Assembly: GCA_009693705.1 (NCBI GenBank)
Contig: SHWS01000001.1
Location: forward strand, 68,067 to 127,806
Direction of reading: 5' to 3'
Origin: Pelagibacteraceae bacterium
Lineage (GTDB): Bacteria > Pseudomonadota > Alphaproteobacteria > Pelagibacterales > Pelagibacteraceae
Length of the DNA: 59,740 bases
The notes under the pieces are model-generated. The model made no database searches. It was not told where the DNA came from and saw only the letters and a program-made list of their open reading frames with translations. Shown one piece after another: positions 1 through 8,296 of this stretch (position 1 is the first letter of the stretch; each line of letters starts with the position of its first letter). A program made the translations under genes and the position numbers.

Positions 1-2
1 AA

Positions 3-449
3 GCAATCGATAAGTTTGCAAAAGTAATAACCATTCCCATAAAAGATATTAATTTTAAATATCGAAACAGTGGATTGCCAGATGATTTAATCTTTTTAAG
101 CGCCTCATTTAGAGGTATTAAAAAAGACTTAAAATTAATTAAAAATGAAATGCTAAGGCTTAAAGAAAAAAAAGATCAAACTCAACCTACTAAAATTAAG
201 ACTAGCGGAAGTACTTTTAGAAATCCGATTGATCAATCTGATAAAAAAGTTTGGGAATTAATAAAAGAATCAGTTCCTCTAGAAAAATCTTTTGGCGACG
301 CATGTATTTCCAAAAAACATTGCAATTTTTTTATCAATAAAGGAAATGCAAAATTTACAGATATGAAAAAATTAATAGAATTTGTATCTAAGAGTGTTTT
401 AAAAAAAACTGGTATTAAAATTGAAACAGAAATTAAAATTTTGGAATAA
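3..449 (+). CDS. murB: UDP-N-acetylenolpyruvoylglucosamine reductase MurB, C-terminal part (5' end outside window)
   Basis: MurB reduces UDP-GlcNAc-enolpyruvate to UDP-MurNAc with NADPH and FAD in cytoplasmic peptidoglycan precursor synthesis. The frame is open from base 3, so only the C-terminal part is present. Visible are the MurB segment YRNSGLPDD, then SGSTFRNP, and the ISKKHCNFFINKGNA block, whose Ser is the usual proton donor of the family. The C-terminal ETEIK segment matches the conserved glutamate region. It is followed one base later by ddl, as in the alphaproteobacterial murB-ddl-ftsQ-ftsA order. Identification is firm; the true start cannot be seen. Confidence 0.93.
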   Translation, partial: AIDKFAKVITIPIKDINFKYRNSGLPDDLIFLSASFRGIKKDLKLIKNEMLRLKEKKDQTQPTKIKTSGSTFRNPIDQSDKKVWELIKESVPLEKSFGDACISKKHCNFFINKGNAKFTDMKKLIEFVSKSVLKKTGIKIETEIKILE

Positions 450-450
450 A

Positions 451-1365
451 TTGAAAAATAAAATCTTAATACTTTCTGGTGGGATATCTAAAGAAAGACT
501 AATAAGTCTTGATACAGGTATGCAGGTTGCGAAAGAGTTAAAAAAAAATAAATTTAAAATAAAGATTTGTGAACCAGATCTAAATCTATCGAAAAATATT
601 AAAAAATTTAAGCCAGATATAATTTTTAATGCACTTCATGGACAGTATGGAGAAGATGGCTACATTCAATCTATTCTCGAGAGATTTAAAATACCTTATA
701 CTCATTCAGGTGTAATCGCCTCTGCAAAAGCTATGGATAAAGAAATTTCAAAAAAAATTTTTATAAGTCATAAAATCAAAACGCCAAAATACATAACCTA
801 CTCCTTTGATAAAAAAAATTCAGATTTAATAAAACTAATTGAAAGAAAATTAAATTTTCCAGTAGTAATTAAACCATTAAATGAAGGTTCTAGTGTTAAT
901 GTTTATATTTGTACGAAAAACAATCTTTTGAAAAAGCTTAGATTATTAGAAAGTTATAAAAAGATTTTAATTGAAGAGTTTATTGGAGGTAGAGAGATTC
1001 AGGTTGCAATTATGGGAAAAATAAAACTTGGTGCTATTGAGTTAAAACCAAAGAGAAAGTTTTATGATTATGAGGCAAAGTATAACCCAAAAGCAAATAC
1101 CGAACATATTATACCTGTCAAATTAGATAAAAAAAAATTTGATGAAGTAATGAACATTGCATTAAAAGCGCACACAGTAATTGGCTGTAGAGGTGTTACA
1201 AGATCAGATTTTAAATATTATCAAAATAGGTTTTATTTATTAGAAATAAATACACAGCCAGGAATGACAAAATTATCTCTGGTACCAGAGATAGCGGCCT
1301 ATAATAGAATTAATTTTATAAATTTAATTAAATGGATTTTAAATGACGCATCAACGAATAGGTAA
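451..1365 (+). CDS. ddl: D-alanine--D-alanine ligase
   Basis: ATP-grasp ligase joining two D-alanines for the peptidoglycan stem peptide. The N-terminal ILSGGISKERLISL matches the family's GGxSxERxxSL motif; FNALHGQYGEDGYIQ, the ATP-grasp EEFIGGREIQVA and the C-terminal LLEINTQPGMT segment are present, and the length (about 304 aa) is normal. I chose the TTG at 451, one base after the murB stop, because it puts the start directly before the conserved first strand; an in-frame TTG at 421 would add ten residues overlapping murB. No clear Shine-Dalgarno precedes either. The 3' end overlaps ftsQ by 23 bases. Confidence 0.92.
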   Translation: MKNKILILSGGISKERLISLDTGMQVAKELKKNKFKIKICEPDLNLSKNIKKFKPDIIFNALHGQYGEDGYIQSILERFKIPYTHSGVIASAKAMDKEISKKIFISHKIKTPKYITYSFDKKNSDLIKLIERKLNFPVVIKPLNEGSSVNVYICTKNNLLKKLRLLESYKKILIEEFIGGREIQVAIMGKIKLGAIELKPKRKFYDYEAKYNPKANTEHIIPVKLDKKKFDEVMNIALKAHTVIGCRGVTRSDFKYYQNRFYLLEINTQPGMTKLSLVPEIAAYNRINFINLIKWILNDASTNR

Positions 1366-2020
1366 AAACATTACAATTTATTTACTTGTCTTTGGTTTAC
1401 TTACAAGCATTAATAATTCTTATTTAAATAAATTTAATTTTCCAACAATTACAGATGTTCAAATTTCAGGATTAGAAAATGAAAATAATTTAAATTTATC
1501 CAATAATATTAGAAATTTAAATTTAACAAATATTTTTTTTTTAGATAATTACACAATTCGTAATATAATCAATTCTGATGACTTAGTTGAAAATTTCGAA
1601 GTTTTTAAAAAATATCCATCATCATTATATATTAAAATTAGCAAAACAAAATTCTTAGCCAGAATTAATAATAATGGAGAAAATTTTATACTTGGTTCAA
1701 ATGGAAAATTCATTAAAGATACTAATAACACTTTTGTTCTACCTTTTATATTTGGAAAACCAACAATTGATGAAGTTCTGAAAATTAAAAAAATTCTTGA
1801 TGAGTCTAAATTTAAATATGAAAATATTAAAACCTTATATTTTTTTCCCTCTAAAAGATGGGATATAGAAATTAATAATGGTCCTAATATTAAGCTTCCT
1901 CAAGACAATATAAAAGAAGTTTTAGATTTGATTCATGAAATAGAACTATCTGAAAAATTTCCAAATACAAAACTTATCGATGCTAGAATTAAAAATCAAA
2001 TTATTTTGAATGAATATTGA
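1343..2020 (+). CDS. ftsQ: Cell division protein FtsQ
   Basis: Bitopic inner-membrane divisome protein linking cytoplasmic division proteins to septal wall synthesis. It has a short cytoplasmic N-terminus, one membrane segment at about residues 9-28, a POTRA-like region at about 34-105 (TITDVQISGLEN onward) and a beta-rich periplasmic domain. The sequence is divergent and very rich in Asn/Ile/Lys, so the call leans on domain layout and on position between ddl and an ftsA-like gene. At 225 aa it is somewhat shorter than many FtsQ proteins. It overlaps ddl by 23 bases and the next gene by 11, suggesting translational coupling. Confidence 0.82.
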   Translation: MTHQRIGKNITIYLLVFGLLTSINNSYLNKFNFPTITDVQISGLENENNLNLSNNIRNLNLTNIFFLDNYTIRNIINSDDLVENFEVFKKYPSSLYIKISKTKFLARINNNGENFILGSNGKFIKDTNNTFVLPFIFGKPTIDEVLKIKKILDESKFKYENIKTLYFFPSKRWDIEINNGPNIKLPQDNIKEVLDLIHEIELSEKFPNTKLIDARIKNQIILNEY

Positions 2021-2717
2021 ATTAGATTTTGAAACTTATTTATATGTAAGTAATAATAAATATATAATTTCAATATTTGATAAAAAAGATTCTTCTCTTA
2101 TTTACAAGAATGAATTTAACTATGAAACTAAATTTAGTGAGCCTAATTTCGATTTATTATCTGAATTTCTCGATAAAAATATTTTTAAAATAGAAAAATT
2201 AACAAAAAAATTTATTAAAGATATTTTTTTAGTAATCGAATATAACGGTTATTTTAATGTTTTGATCTCTGTTAAAAAAAAAAATGACGGTAATTTAATA
2301 AATAAAAAAAACTTAGAATATACTTTTATTGAATTAAATGATTTATTTAATAAAAATTATCCAGATAATATGCTTTTACACATGATAATTAATAATTGTA
2401 TAGTTGATGGAAAAATTTTTCCCTCATTAATGTTTGACTTAAAATGTTATTATTTTTGTTTGGAAGTTAACTTTATTAGTTTACCCCAAAAAATTATTAT
2501 TAATCTAGAAAAAATTTTAAGAAATTACCATATTGAAATTAATAAAATTTTAAGCGGAAATTATGTAAAAAGTTTTACTAAAAATAATCAAATAGATTTA
2601 TGTGAAATGTCACAACAAATTAATAATGGGTTCAATAAAAATGAAATAATATTAATTCCAAAAAACAATGTTGAAAATAAAGGCCTTTTTGAAAAATTTT
2701 TTCACTTATTTGGTTAA
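2010..2717 (+). CDS. ftsA: Reduced FtsA-like division protein (second actin lobe missing)
   Basis: The gene sits where ftsA is expected, directly after ftsQ. FtsA is an actin-fold ATPase tethering FtsZ to the membrane and is usually near 400 aa; this is 235 aa. Residues 1-80 read as a degenerate subdomain 1A. Residues about 83-165 resemble subdomain 1C, with MLLHMIINNCIVDG corresponding to the FtsA 'ilh.ip..f.vDg' block and a following LEVNFIS strand. The C-terminal helix KGLFEKFFHLFG (224-235) resembles the FtsA membrane-targeting amphipathic helix. I see no phosphate-binding loops of an ATPase and no 2A/2B lobe. The homology is inferred from position and motif pattern and is not certain. 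Sixty-four bases separate it from lpxC. Confidence 0.6.
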   Translation: MNIELDFETYLYVSNNKYIISIFDKKDSSLIYKNEFNYETKFSEPNFDLLSEFLDKNIFKIEKLTKKFIKDIFLVIEYNGYFNVLISVKKKNDGNLINKKNLEYTFIELNDLFNKNYPDNMLLHMIINNCIVDGKIFPSLMFDLKCYYFCLEVNFISLPQKIIINLEKILRNYHIEINKILSGNYVKSFTKNNQIDLCEMSQQINNGFNKNEIILIPKNNVENKGLFEKFFHLFG

Positions 2718-2781
2718 TATTGTCTTTTCCAGTAATATTTGTTGTTTTTGAAATTAACTAAATTGATCTTAAAGATCTTGT

Positions 2782-3702
2782 ATGTCGTATCTAACTCAAA
2801 AAACAATCAAAAAATCTATTTCATTTAGAGGTATTGGTTTACACAATGGTAAAATTGCTAATTTGTTTATAAAGCCAGCTGATCCCAACTTAGGCATTAT
2901 TTTTAAGAGAGTTGATCTAACAACTAATAACTTAGTTTATCCAACTTTTATGAATGTTACTAATACATCATTAAACACAACTATAGAGAACGAAAATGGA
3001 ATAAAAGTTTCTACCATCGAACATTTAATGGGAGCATTATTCGGATTGGGTATCGATAATGCTATTATCGAGATAGATAATGAAGAAGTTCCGATTTTAG
3101 ACGGATCTGCAAAAGAATTTATTGAAAAAATTAAATTAGCAGGGGTTAAAGTTAGTGAAGCTCCGATAAAAATTATCAAAATAAATAAAAAAGTTGAGTA
3201 CTTTGATGGAGAGAGATTTATTTCAATTGAACCTTCCAAGCTTAGCTTAGATATTGATTTTGAACTTAAGTATAAAAATCAAATCATAGGCAACCAAAGA
3301 AATACAATTAAAGTATATGAAGATGATTTAACAGATATTTTTAATTCGAGAACATTTTGCTTATATGAAGATATCGAAAGTATAAAAAAAAAAGGATTAG
3401 CCAAAGGTGGCAGTTTGGAAAATGCAATAGTAGTTAAAGATAAAGAGATTTTAAATGGCGAAGGCCTACGAAATAAAAAAGAATTTGTTAATCATAAGAT
3501 ACTAGATTGTATTGGAGATTTATATACCTCTGGTTATAGGATTATAGCTAGTATTATCTGTTCCCAAGGTGGTCACTATTTAACAAATCAATTGCTAAGA
3601 AAAGTATTTGAAAATAAAGACAATTTTTCAATTATTGAAATCAAAGAAAAAAACCTTCCACATACTTTAATAAATAGAAAATTGTTAAGATCTATAGCTT
3701 AA
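2782..3702 (+). CDS. lpxC: UDP-3-O-acyl-N-acetylglucosamine deacetylase LpxC
   Basis: Zinc hydrolase catalysing the committed step of lipid A synthesis, which indicates a lipopolysaccharide-type outer membrane. Zinc ligands are visible as His81 (STIEHLMGAL) and His238/Asp242 in NHKILDCIGDL; Glu80 and His265 (SQGGHYLTN) fit the general base and acid. The start gives the usual N-terminus TQKTIKKSISFRGIGLHNG. The length, 306 aa, is normal. It follows the FtsA-like gene directly, in the slot after ftsA where ftsZ would normally intervene, and precedes bamD. Confidence 0.96.
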   Translation: MSYLTQKTIKKSISFRGIGLHNGKIANLFIKPADPNLGIIFKRVDLTTNNLVYPTFMNVTNTSLNTTIENENGIKVSTIEHLMGALFGLGIDNAIIEIDNEEVPILDGSAKEFIEKIKLAGVKVSEAPIKIIKINKKVEYFDGERFISIEPSKLSLDIDFELKYKNQIIGNQRNTIKVYEDDLTDIFNSRTFCLYEDIESIKKKGLAKGGSLENAIVVKDKEILNGEGLRNKKEFVNHKILDCIGDLYTSGYRIIASIICSQGGHYLTNQLLRKVFENKDNFSIIEIKEKNLPHTLINRKLLRSIA

Positions 3703-3750
3703 TAACAAAGATAGCTTTAAAATTACTAGTTAAATCAGTATAAATTCTTT

Positions 3751-4593
3751 ATGAAAATAATTAATTTTTTTTTATTAGTAACAGTTCTTATAAGTTTTTC
3801 TTGTTCAAAAGATTCAAAAAAAATTTCTGTTATTAGTGAAAAAAGTTTAGAACTACAAGTTTTAGAAGCTTACCAGGAAGGTAAGAAATCACTAGAAGAA
3901 GGCGATGCTTTGTTTGCTGCAAAAAAATTTAATGAGGCAGAAATACTTTTCCCCCAGTCTGATTGGGCGCCAAAATCAGCGCTGATGGCAGCATATTCAT
4001 ATTATTCACAAAATTATTATCTAGATGCTATCGAAGAATTAAAGAGGTTTATTAGGATATATCCTGAGCATAAAAATATAGATTATGCATATTATCTTTT
4101 GGGTATTTCTTACTACGAATTAATTGTTGATGAAAAAAAAGACTTACAATCAATTGTTAATGCAAAAGAAACTTTGGATACACTTATAAAAAGGTACCCA
4201 AGCTCTACATATGCCTTGGACGCGACATTTAAGATTGATTTAATCAACGATATTCTTGCCTCAAAAGAAATGTACATAGGTAGATTTTATTTTGAAAAAA
4301 GAAAATGGATACCAGCTATTAATCGATTTAGAACAGTAGTTGATCAATATGAAACTACTATATATACAGAGGAAGCACTTCATAGATTAGTCGAAATTTA
4401 TTATACTTTGGGACTTAAAGCAGAAGCGGAAAAATACGCTAAACTTTTAGGATATAATTATCAATCTTCGCAGTGGTATGAGAAATCTTATAGTGTTTTT
4501 AATAAAGACTATGAGAAAGATAGAAGAAATAATAAAAAAAAAAATAGAAGTACTATTAAAAAATTCAAATCTGTATTTGATATAGATGGATAA
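3751..4593 (+). CDS. bamD: Outer membrane assembly lipoprotein BamD
   Basis: Essential periplasm-facing lipoprotein of the BAM complex that inserts beta-barrel proteins into the outer membrane. The N-terminus is a lipoprotein signal, with lipidated Cys18 after the hydrophobic stretch ending LISFS. The rest is TPR-like helical repeats (for example NYYLDAIEELKRFIRIYP and YALDATFKIDLI), the BamD layout. The length of 280 aa is normal. The last 8 bases overlap ligA. In many alphaproteobacteria recN lies between bamD and ligA; it is absent here. Confidence 0.93.
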   Translation: MKIINFFLLVTVLISFSCSKDSKKISVISEKSLELQVLEAYQEGKKSLEEGDALFAAKKFNEAEILFPQSDWAPKSALMAAYSYYSQNYYLDAIEELKRFIRIYPEHKNIDYAYYLLGISYYELIVDEKKDLQSIVNAKETLDTLIKRYPSSTYALDATFKIDLINDILASKEMYIGRFYFEKRKWIPAINRFRTVVDQYETTIYTEEALHRLVEIYYTLGLKAEAEKYAKLLGYNYQSSQWYEKSYSVFNKDYEKDRRNNKKKNRSTIKKFKSVFDIDG

Positions 4594-6616
4594 AAAAAAT
4601 ATTAAAAATCTATATAATCAAAAAAATAAATTAATAAAAAAATATAATCAATATTACTATGATAAGAATAAGTCTCTTGTTTTAGATCAAGAATATGATG
4701 AGCTTAAAAAAGATATTTTATTATTGGAAGCAAAATATAAATTTCTTAAATCAAAAAATTCTCCATCAAACATAGTTGGTTTTAAGCCATCAAAAATATT
4801 TAAAAAAGTTTCCCATAGAGTTCCTATGCTTTCACTAGCCAATGCTTTTACTGAAGCAGATTTAAATAATTTTGAAAAAAAAATTCAAAACTTTATTTCT
4901 CACAAAGATGGTTTTCTAATCGAGTATAGCGCAGAACCAAAAATAGATGGTATTTCAGCATCTTTGATTTATAAAAATGGTAATTTTATAACTGGACTAT
5001 CAAGAGGCGATGGTAAAGAAGGAGAAGATATAACTGAAAATTTAAAAACTATAAATGATATACCAAAAAAAATTTTGTCAAAAGATTTTCCTGAAGAAAT
5101 TGAGATAAGAGGTGAAGTATTTATTCAAAATAGTGACTTTCATTCTCTTGAAGGAAATTTTGCTAATCCTAGAAATGCCGCATCTGGATCTTTAAGACAA
5201 AAAAATTCTGAACAAACAAAAAAAATACCGTTAAAATTTATTGCTTATACTTTTGGATACGAGAATGGACTAAAAGCTGATAATCAATTTCAATATTTAA
5301 AAAAATTAAACGAATGGGGTTTTAAAATAAATCCATTAAATAAACTAATAAGTGGTGTTAAAAATTTAATGAATAATTATTTTGAACTTGAAAAAAAAAG
5401 AAGTCAAATAGATTTTGATATTGATGGTATTGTCTATAAAATTAATGATTTTCAACTGCAAAAAAGATTAGGAAATATTGCTAATGCACCAAGATGGGCC
5501 ATAGCACATAAATTCTCTTCTAATAAAGCTGTATCAATAATTCTAAATATTGATATTCAAATTGGAAGAACAGGTGCGCTAACGCCAGTAGCAAAAATAA
5601 AACCAATAAATATTGGTGGTGTAGTTGTTTCGAACGCAACCCTTCATAACGAAGATGAAATTGCTAGAAAGGATATTAGAGTAGGTGATACCGTAATCGT
5701 TGAAAGAGCAGGAGATGTAATACCTCACATACTGGATGTGGATTTAGGTAAAAGAAAAGAAAATGTTAGTAAATTTATATTTCCCAAGAATTGTCCATCG
5801 TGTGGATCAAAAACTGAAAAAGATTACAATATAATTACAAAAAAAATTGATGCAGTTAGAAGATGTACAAGCGAAGGTTACGAATGTGAGAAAGTTGCAA
5901 TAGAAAAAATAAAACATTTTGTGTCTAAGGAGGCTTTTAATATTGAAGGACTAGGAAAAAAAATAGTAGAGAATTTTTACAAAATAAAATTTATTAAATA
6001 CCCACAAGATATTTTTAATTTAGATTTTAATAAAATAGAAAAAATGGAAGGGTGGGGAAAAAAATCAGTTGCAAATCTAAAATATTTTATAGAACAAAAA
6101 AAAAAAATAACACTCGAAAGATTTATTTATGCAATAGGTATTAGACATATTGGATTAGAAAATGCAAAAATACTTTCATATTATTTTAATTCACTAGATA
6201 ATTTTTTATCTTTATCGGAGAAAAATAAATTTGAAGATCTATTAAATATTGACGGTATAGGAGAAACACAAGTTAATTCAATTAAAAAATTTTTTTTGCA
6301 TAAGTCAAATTTAAAAGCTTTAAAGGAATTAAGAAAAATTTTAGTTATTGAAAATGTATTAGCTATCGAAAAAAATGGTTTATTAAAAAATAAAACTTTC
6401 ATGATAACGGGCAAGTTAGATGATATTAGTAGGGCTGAAGTTAAATCTATTATTGAGAAAAATTCAGGAACCATCGTAAGCAGTGTAACGAAAAAATTAA
6501 ATTTTTTAATAATTGGCGACAAACCCACAAAAAGAAAAGTTGATGCTGCCACTAATTTAAAAATAAAAATTATAAATAAAAATGAATGGTTAGAAATGTT
6601 AAAAAAAACTAGTTAA
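4586..6616 (+). CDS. ligA: NAD-dependent DNA ligase LigA
   Basis: Seals nicks during replication and repair using NAD+. The domain order is complete: Ia domain, adenylation domain with the AMP-accepting Lys119 in EPKIDG, OB fold (RVGDTVIVERAGDVIP), a four-Cys zinc finger beginning CPSCGSK, helix-hairpin-helix repeats (NIEGLGKK, NIDGIGETQ), and a C-terminal BRCT domain from about residue 595. The length, 676 aa, is standard. It starts inside the end of bamD and its last 18 bases overlap the end of the convergent aminopeptidase gene. Confidence 0.97.
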   Translation: MDKKNIKNLYNQKNKLIKKYNQYYYDKNKSLVLDQEYDELKKDILLLEAKYKFLKSKNSPSNIVGFKPSKIFKKVSHRVPMLSLANAFTEADLNNFEKKIQNFISHKDGFLIEYSAEPKIDGISASLIYKNGNFITGLSRGDGKEGEDITENLKTINDIPKKILSKDFPEEIEIRGEVFIQNSDFHSLEGNFANPRNAASGSLRQKNSEQTKKIPLKFIAYTFGYENGLKADNQFQYLKKLNEWGFKINPLNKLISGVKNLMNNYFELEKKRSQIDFDIDGIVYKINDFQLQKRLGNIANAPRWAIAHKFSSNKAVSIILNIDIQIGRTGALTPVAKIKPINIGGVVVSNATLHNEDEIARKDIRVGDTVIVERAGDVIPHILDVDLGKRKENVSKFIFPKNCPSCGSKTEKDYNIITKKIDAVRRCTSEGYECEKVAIEKIKHFVSKEAFNIEGLGKKIVENFYKIKFIKYPQDIFNLDFNKIEKMEGWGKKSVANLKYFIEQKKKITLERFIYAIGIRHIGLENAKILSYYFNSLDNFLSLSEKNKFEDLLNIDGIGETQVNSIKKFFLHKSNLKALKELRKILVIENVLAIEKNGLLKNKTFMITGKLDDISRAEVKSIIEKNSGTIVSSVTKKLNFLIIGDKPTKRKVDAATNLKIKIINKNEWLEMLKKTS

Positions 6617-8296
6617 CCAATTTTTTTCTTTATGATTTAAATATTTAGATATTTTTGAATAGACATCTAAATGATATTTAAATAAATATTTTTTTTCATT
6701 TTTATTTAAAAGTTTGAAATTAATTAAATCTTTGTCAATTGGTGCAAGGGTTAAATTTTTAAAATATAACTTATCTTTATCTTTCTTAACAAAAACTAAA
6801 TTTTCTATTCTAATTCCAAAACGATTTTTTTCATAATATCCTGGTTCATTACTAATGATCATTCCTTCCTCAAGTTTAATATTGTTATTTTTCGAAATTG
6901 ATTGAGGTCCCTCATGCACATTTGAAAAAAAACCAACACCGTGGCCAGTACCATGCTCATAATCAAGCCCCTCTTTTTTTAAAAATTGTCTTGCTCTAAC
7001 ATCAATTTTTTTACCAGTATCAAATTTATTCAGATCTGATGTAGCGACCGCAATATGGCCTTTTAATACTTTGGTAAAAATATCCTGAATTTTTTTTTTT
7101 GGTTTAGAAAAACAAATTGTCCTAGTAACATCAGTCGTTCCATATTCATATTGACCACCTGAATCGCATAAAAAAATATCGTTCTTTTTAATCAATCTAT
7201 TTGATTTTTTTGTTGATCTATAATGAGGAAGTGCTGCGTTAGGTCCCGTTCCAGCTATTGTATTAAAACTTGGTTTTAAATAATTTTTGTCTAATTTTCT
7301 AAACTTTTCTAGCTTTTTTTCAGCATCCATTTCTGTAATTATTTTTTTTTTTAAATTTTTTATCCAAAAAAGAAATTTAGTTAATGCTACACCATCTTTA
7401 ATATGAGTATTTATTGAATGCCTAATCTCAAATGTATTTTTAATTGATTTTAATTTGTAACAAGGATCGTTACTACTAATAATTTTAAATTTTGATTTTA
7501 TAATTGATTCATTTAATACAGAGCATGATAATTTATCTATTATAAAATTTTGGCCTTTTAGATTATTTATTAATTCTCTAAATTTTTCTGGTTCTATTAT
7601 TTGATTTTTATTTAATTTTTTTTCTTGAATTAGTTTTGTAGTTTTATTTTTATCAGCTATTAAATAAATTTTTCCATTAGATTTAACTATCAATCTACAA
7701 TTAGGCACTGGACTATTAGGACTGTCCCATCCCCTTATATTTAATGTCCAAGCTACATTTTCAGGTGCGCTTATGAATAAATAATCCGCTTTATGATTTT
7801 TAAGTATTTTTTTAATTTTTTTAATTTTAGATAAATGAGTTTCTCCAATTATATTTTTGTCTAATGAAAAAAATAAATTTTTATTTTTTTTTTTATTTGG
7901 ATAAATTTCATCAATTAAGTTTTCTTCAATTTGTTTTAATTTTAGTTCACTTCCAAAGTAATGGTTTATTGATTTACTAGTGAACAAACTTGGATCAAAT
8001 CCTAAAATTAAATTCCCTATAATTGTTTTCGGAAGAAATTTGTGAATTTCTACTATTTTGAAATTTTTACTAGATTGTTGATGCGCCTGTACAGTATATC
8101 TTCCATCTACAAATAAATAATTTTGTTTTTTTAAAACAATTGCTAATCCAGCTGATCCACTAAAATTTGAAATAATTTTTAGGCGATCTTTAGCAGCATA
8201 CTCAGAAAAAAATTCATCATTTTTAGGTATTACATATCCATCAATATTATATTTTTTTATTTTATTTCTTAGTATTTTAATTCTATTGTTAATCAT
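6599..8296 (-). CDS. pepP: M24-family Xaa-Pro aminopeptidase
   Basis: Metallopeptidase removing N-terminal residues before proline, presumably cytoplasmic (no signal peptide). The N-terminal half has creatinase-like domains; the C-terminal pita-bread domain has all five metal ligands in order: the Asp of DSGGQYEY, the Asp of TTDVTRT, the His of GTGHGVG, the Glu of SNEPGYY and the Glu of IRIENL. The 565-aa length fits the large three-domain aminopeptidase P subfamily. It overlaps the upstream helicase gene by 4 bases, so the two are probably one operon. Confidence 0.9.
   Translation of the reverse strand: MINNRIKILRNKIKKYNIDGYVIPKNDEFFSEYAAKDRLKIISNFSGSAGLAIVLKKQNYLFVDGRYTVQAHQQSSKNFKIVEIHKFLPKTIIGNLILGFDPSLFTSKSINHYFGSELKLKQIEENLIDEIYPNKKKNKNLFFSLDKNIIGETHLSKIKKIKKILKNHKADYLFISAPENVAWTLNIRGWDSPNSPVPNCRLIVKSNGKIYLIADKNKTTKLIQEKKLNKNQIIEPEKFRELINNLKGQNFIIDKLSCSVLNESIIKSKFKIISSNDPCYKLKSIKNTFEIRHSINTHIKDGVALTKFLFWIKNLKKKIITEMDAEKKLEKFRKLDKNYLKPSFNTIAGTGPNAALPHYRSTKKSNRLIKKNDIFLCDSGGQYEYGTTDVTRTICFSKPKKKIQDIFTKVLKGHIAVATSDLNKFDTGKKIDVRARQFLKKEGLDYEHGTGHGVGFFSNVHEGPQSISKNNNIKLEEGMIISNEPGYYEKNRFGIRIENLVFVKKDKDKLYFKNLTLAPIDKDLINFKLLNKNEKKYLFKYHLDVYSKISKYLNHKEKNWLTSFF

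Noticed and set aside
421..450. TTG start for ddl at 421
   Set aside because: It would add ten residues overlapping the murB end that do not match the Ddl N-terminus; the TTG at 451 fits better.
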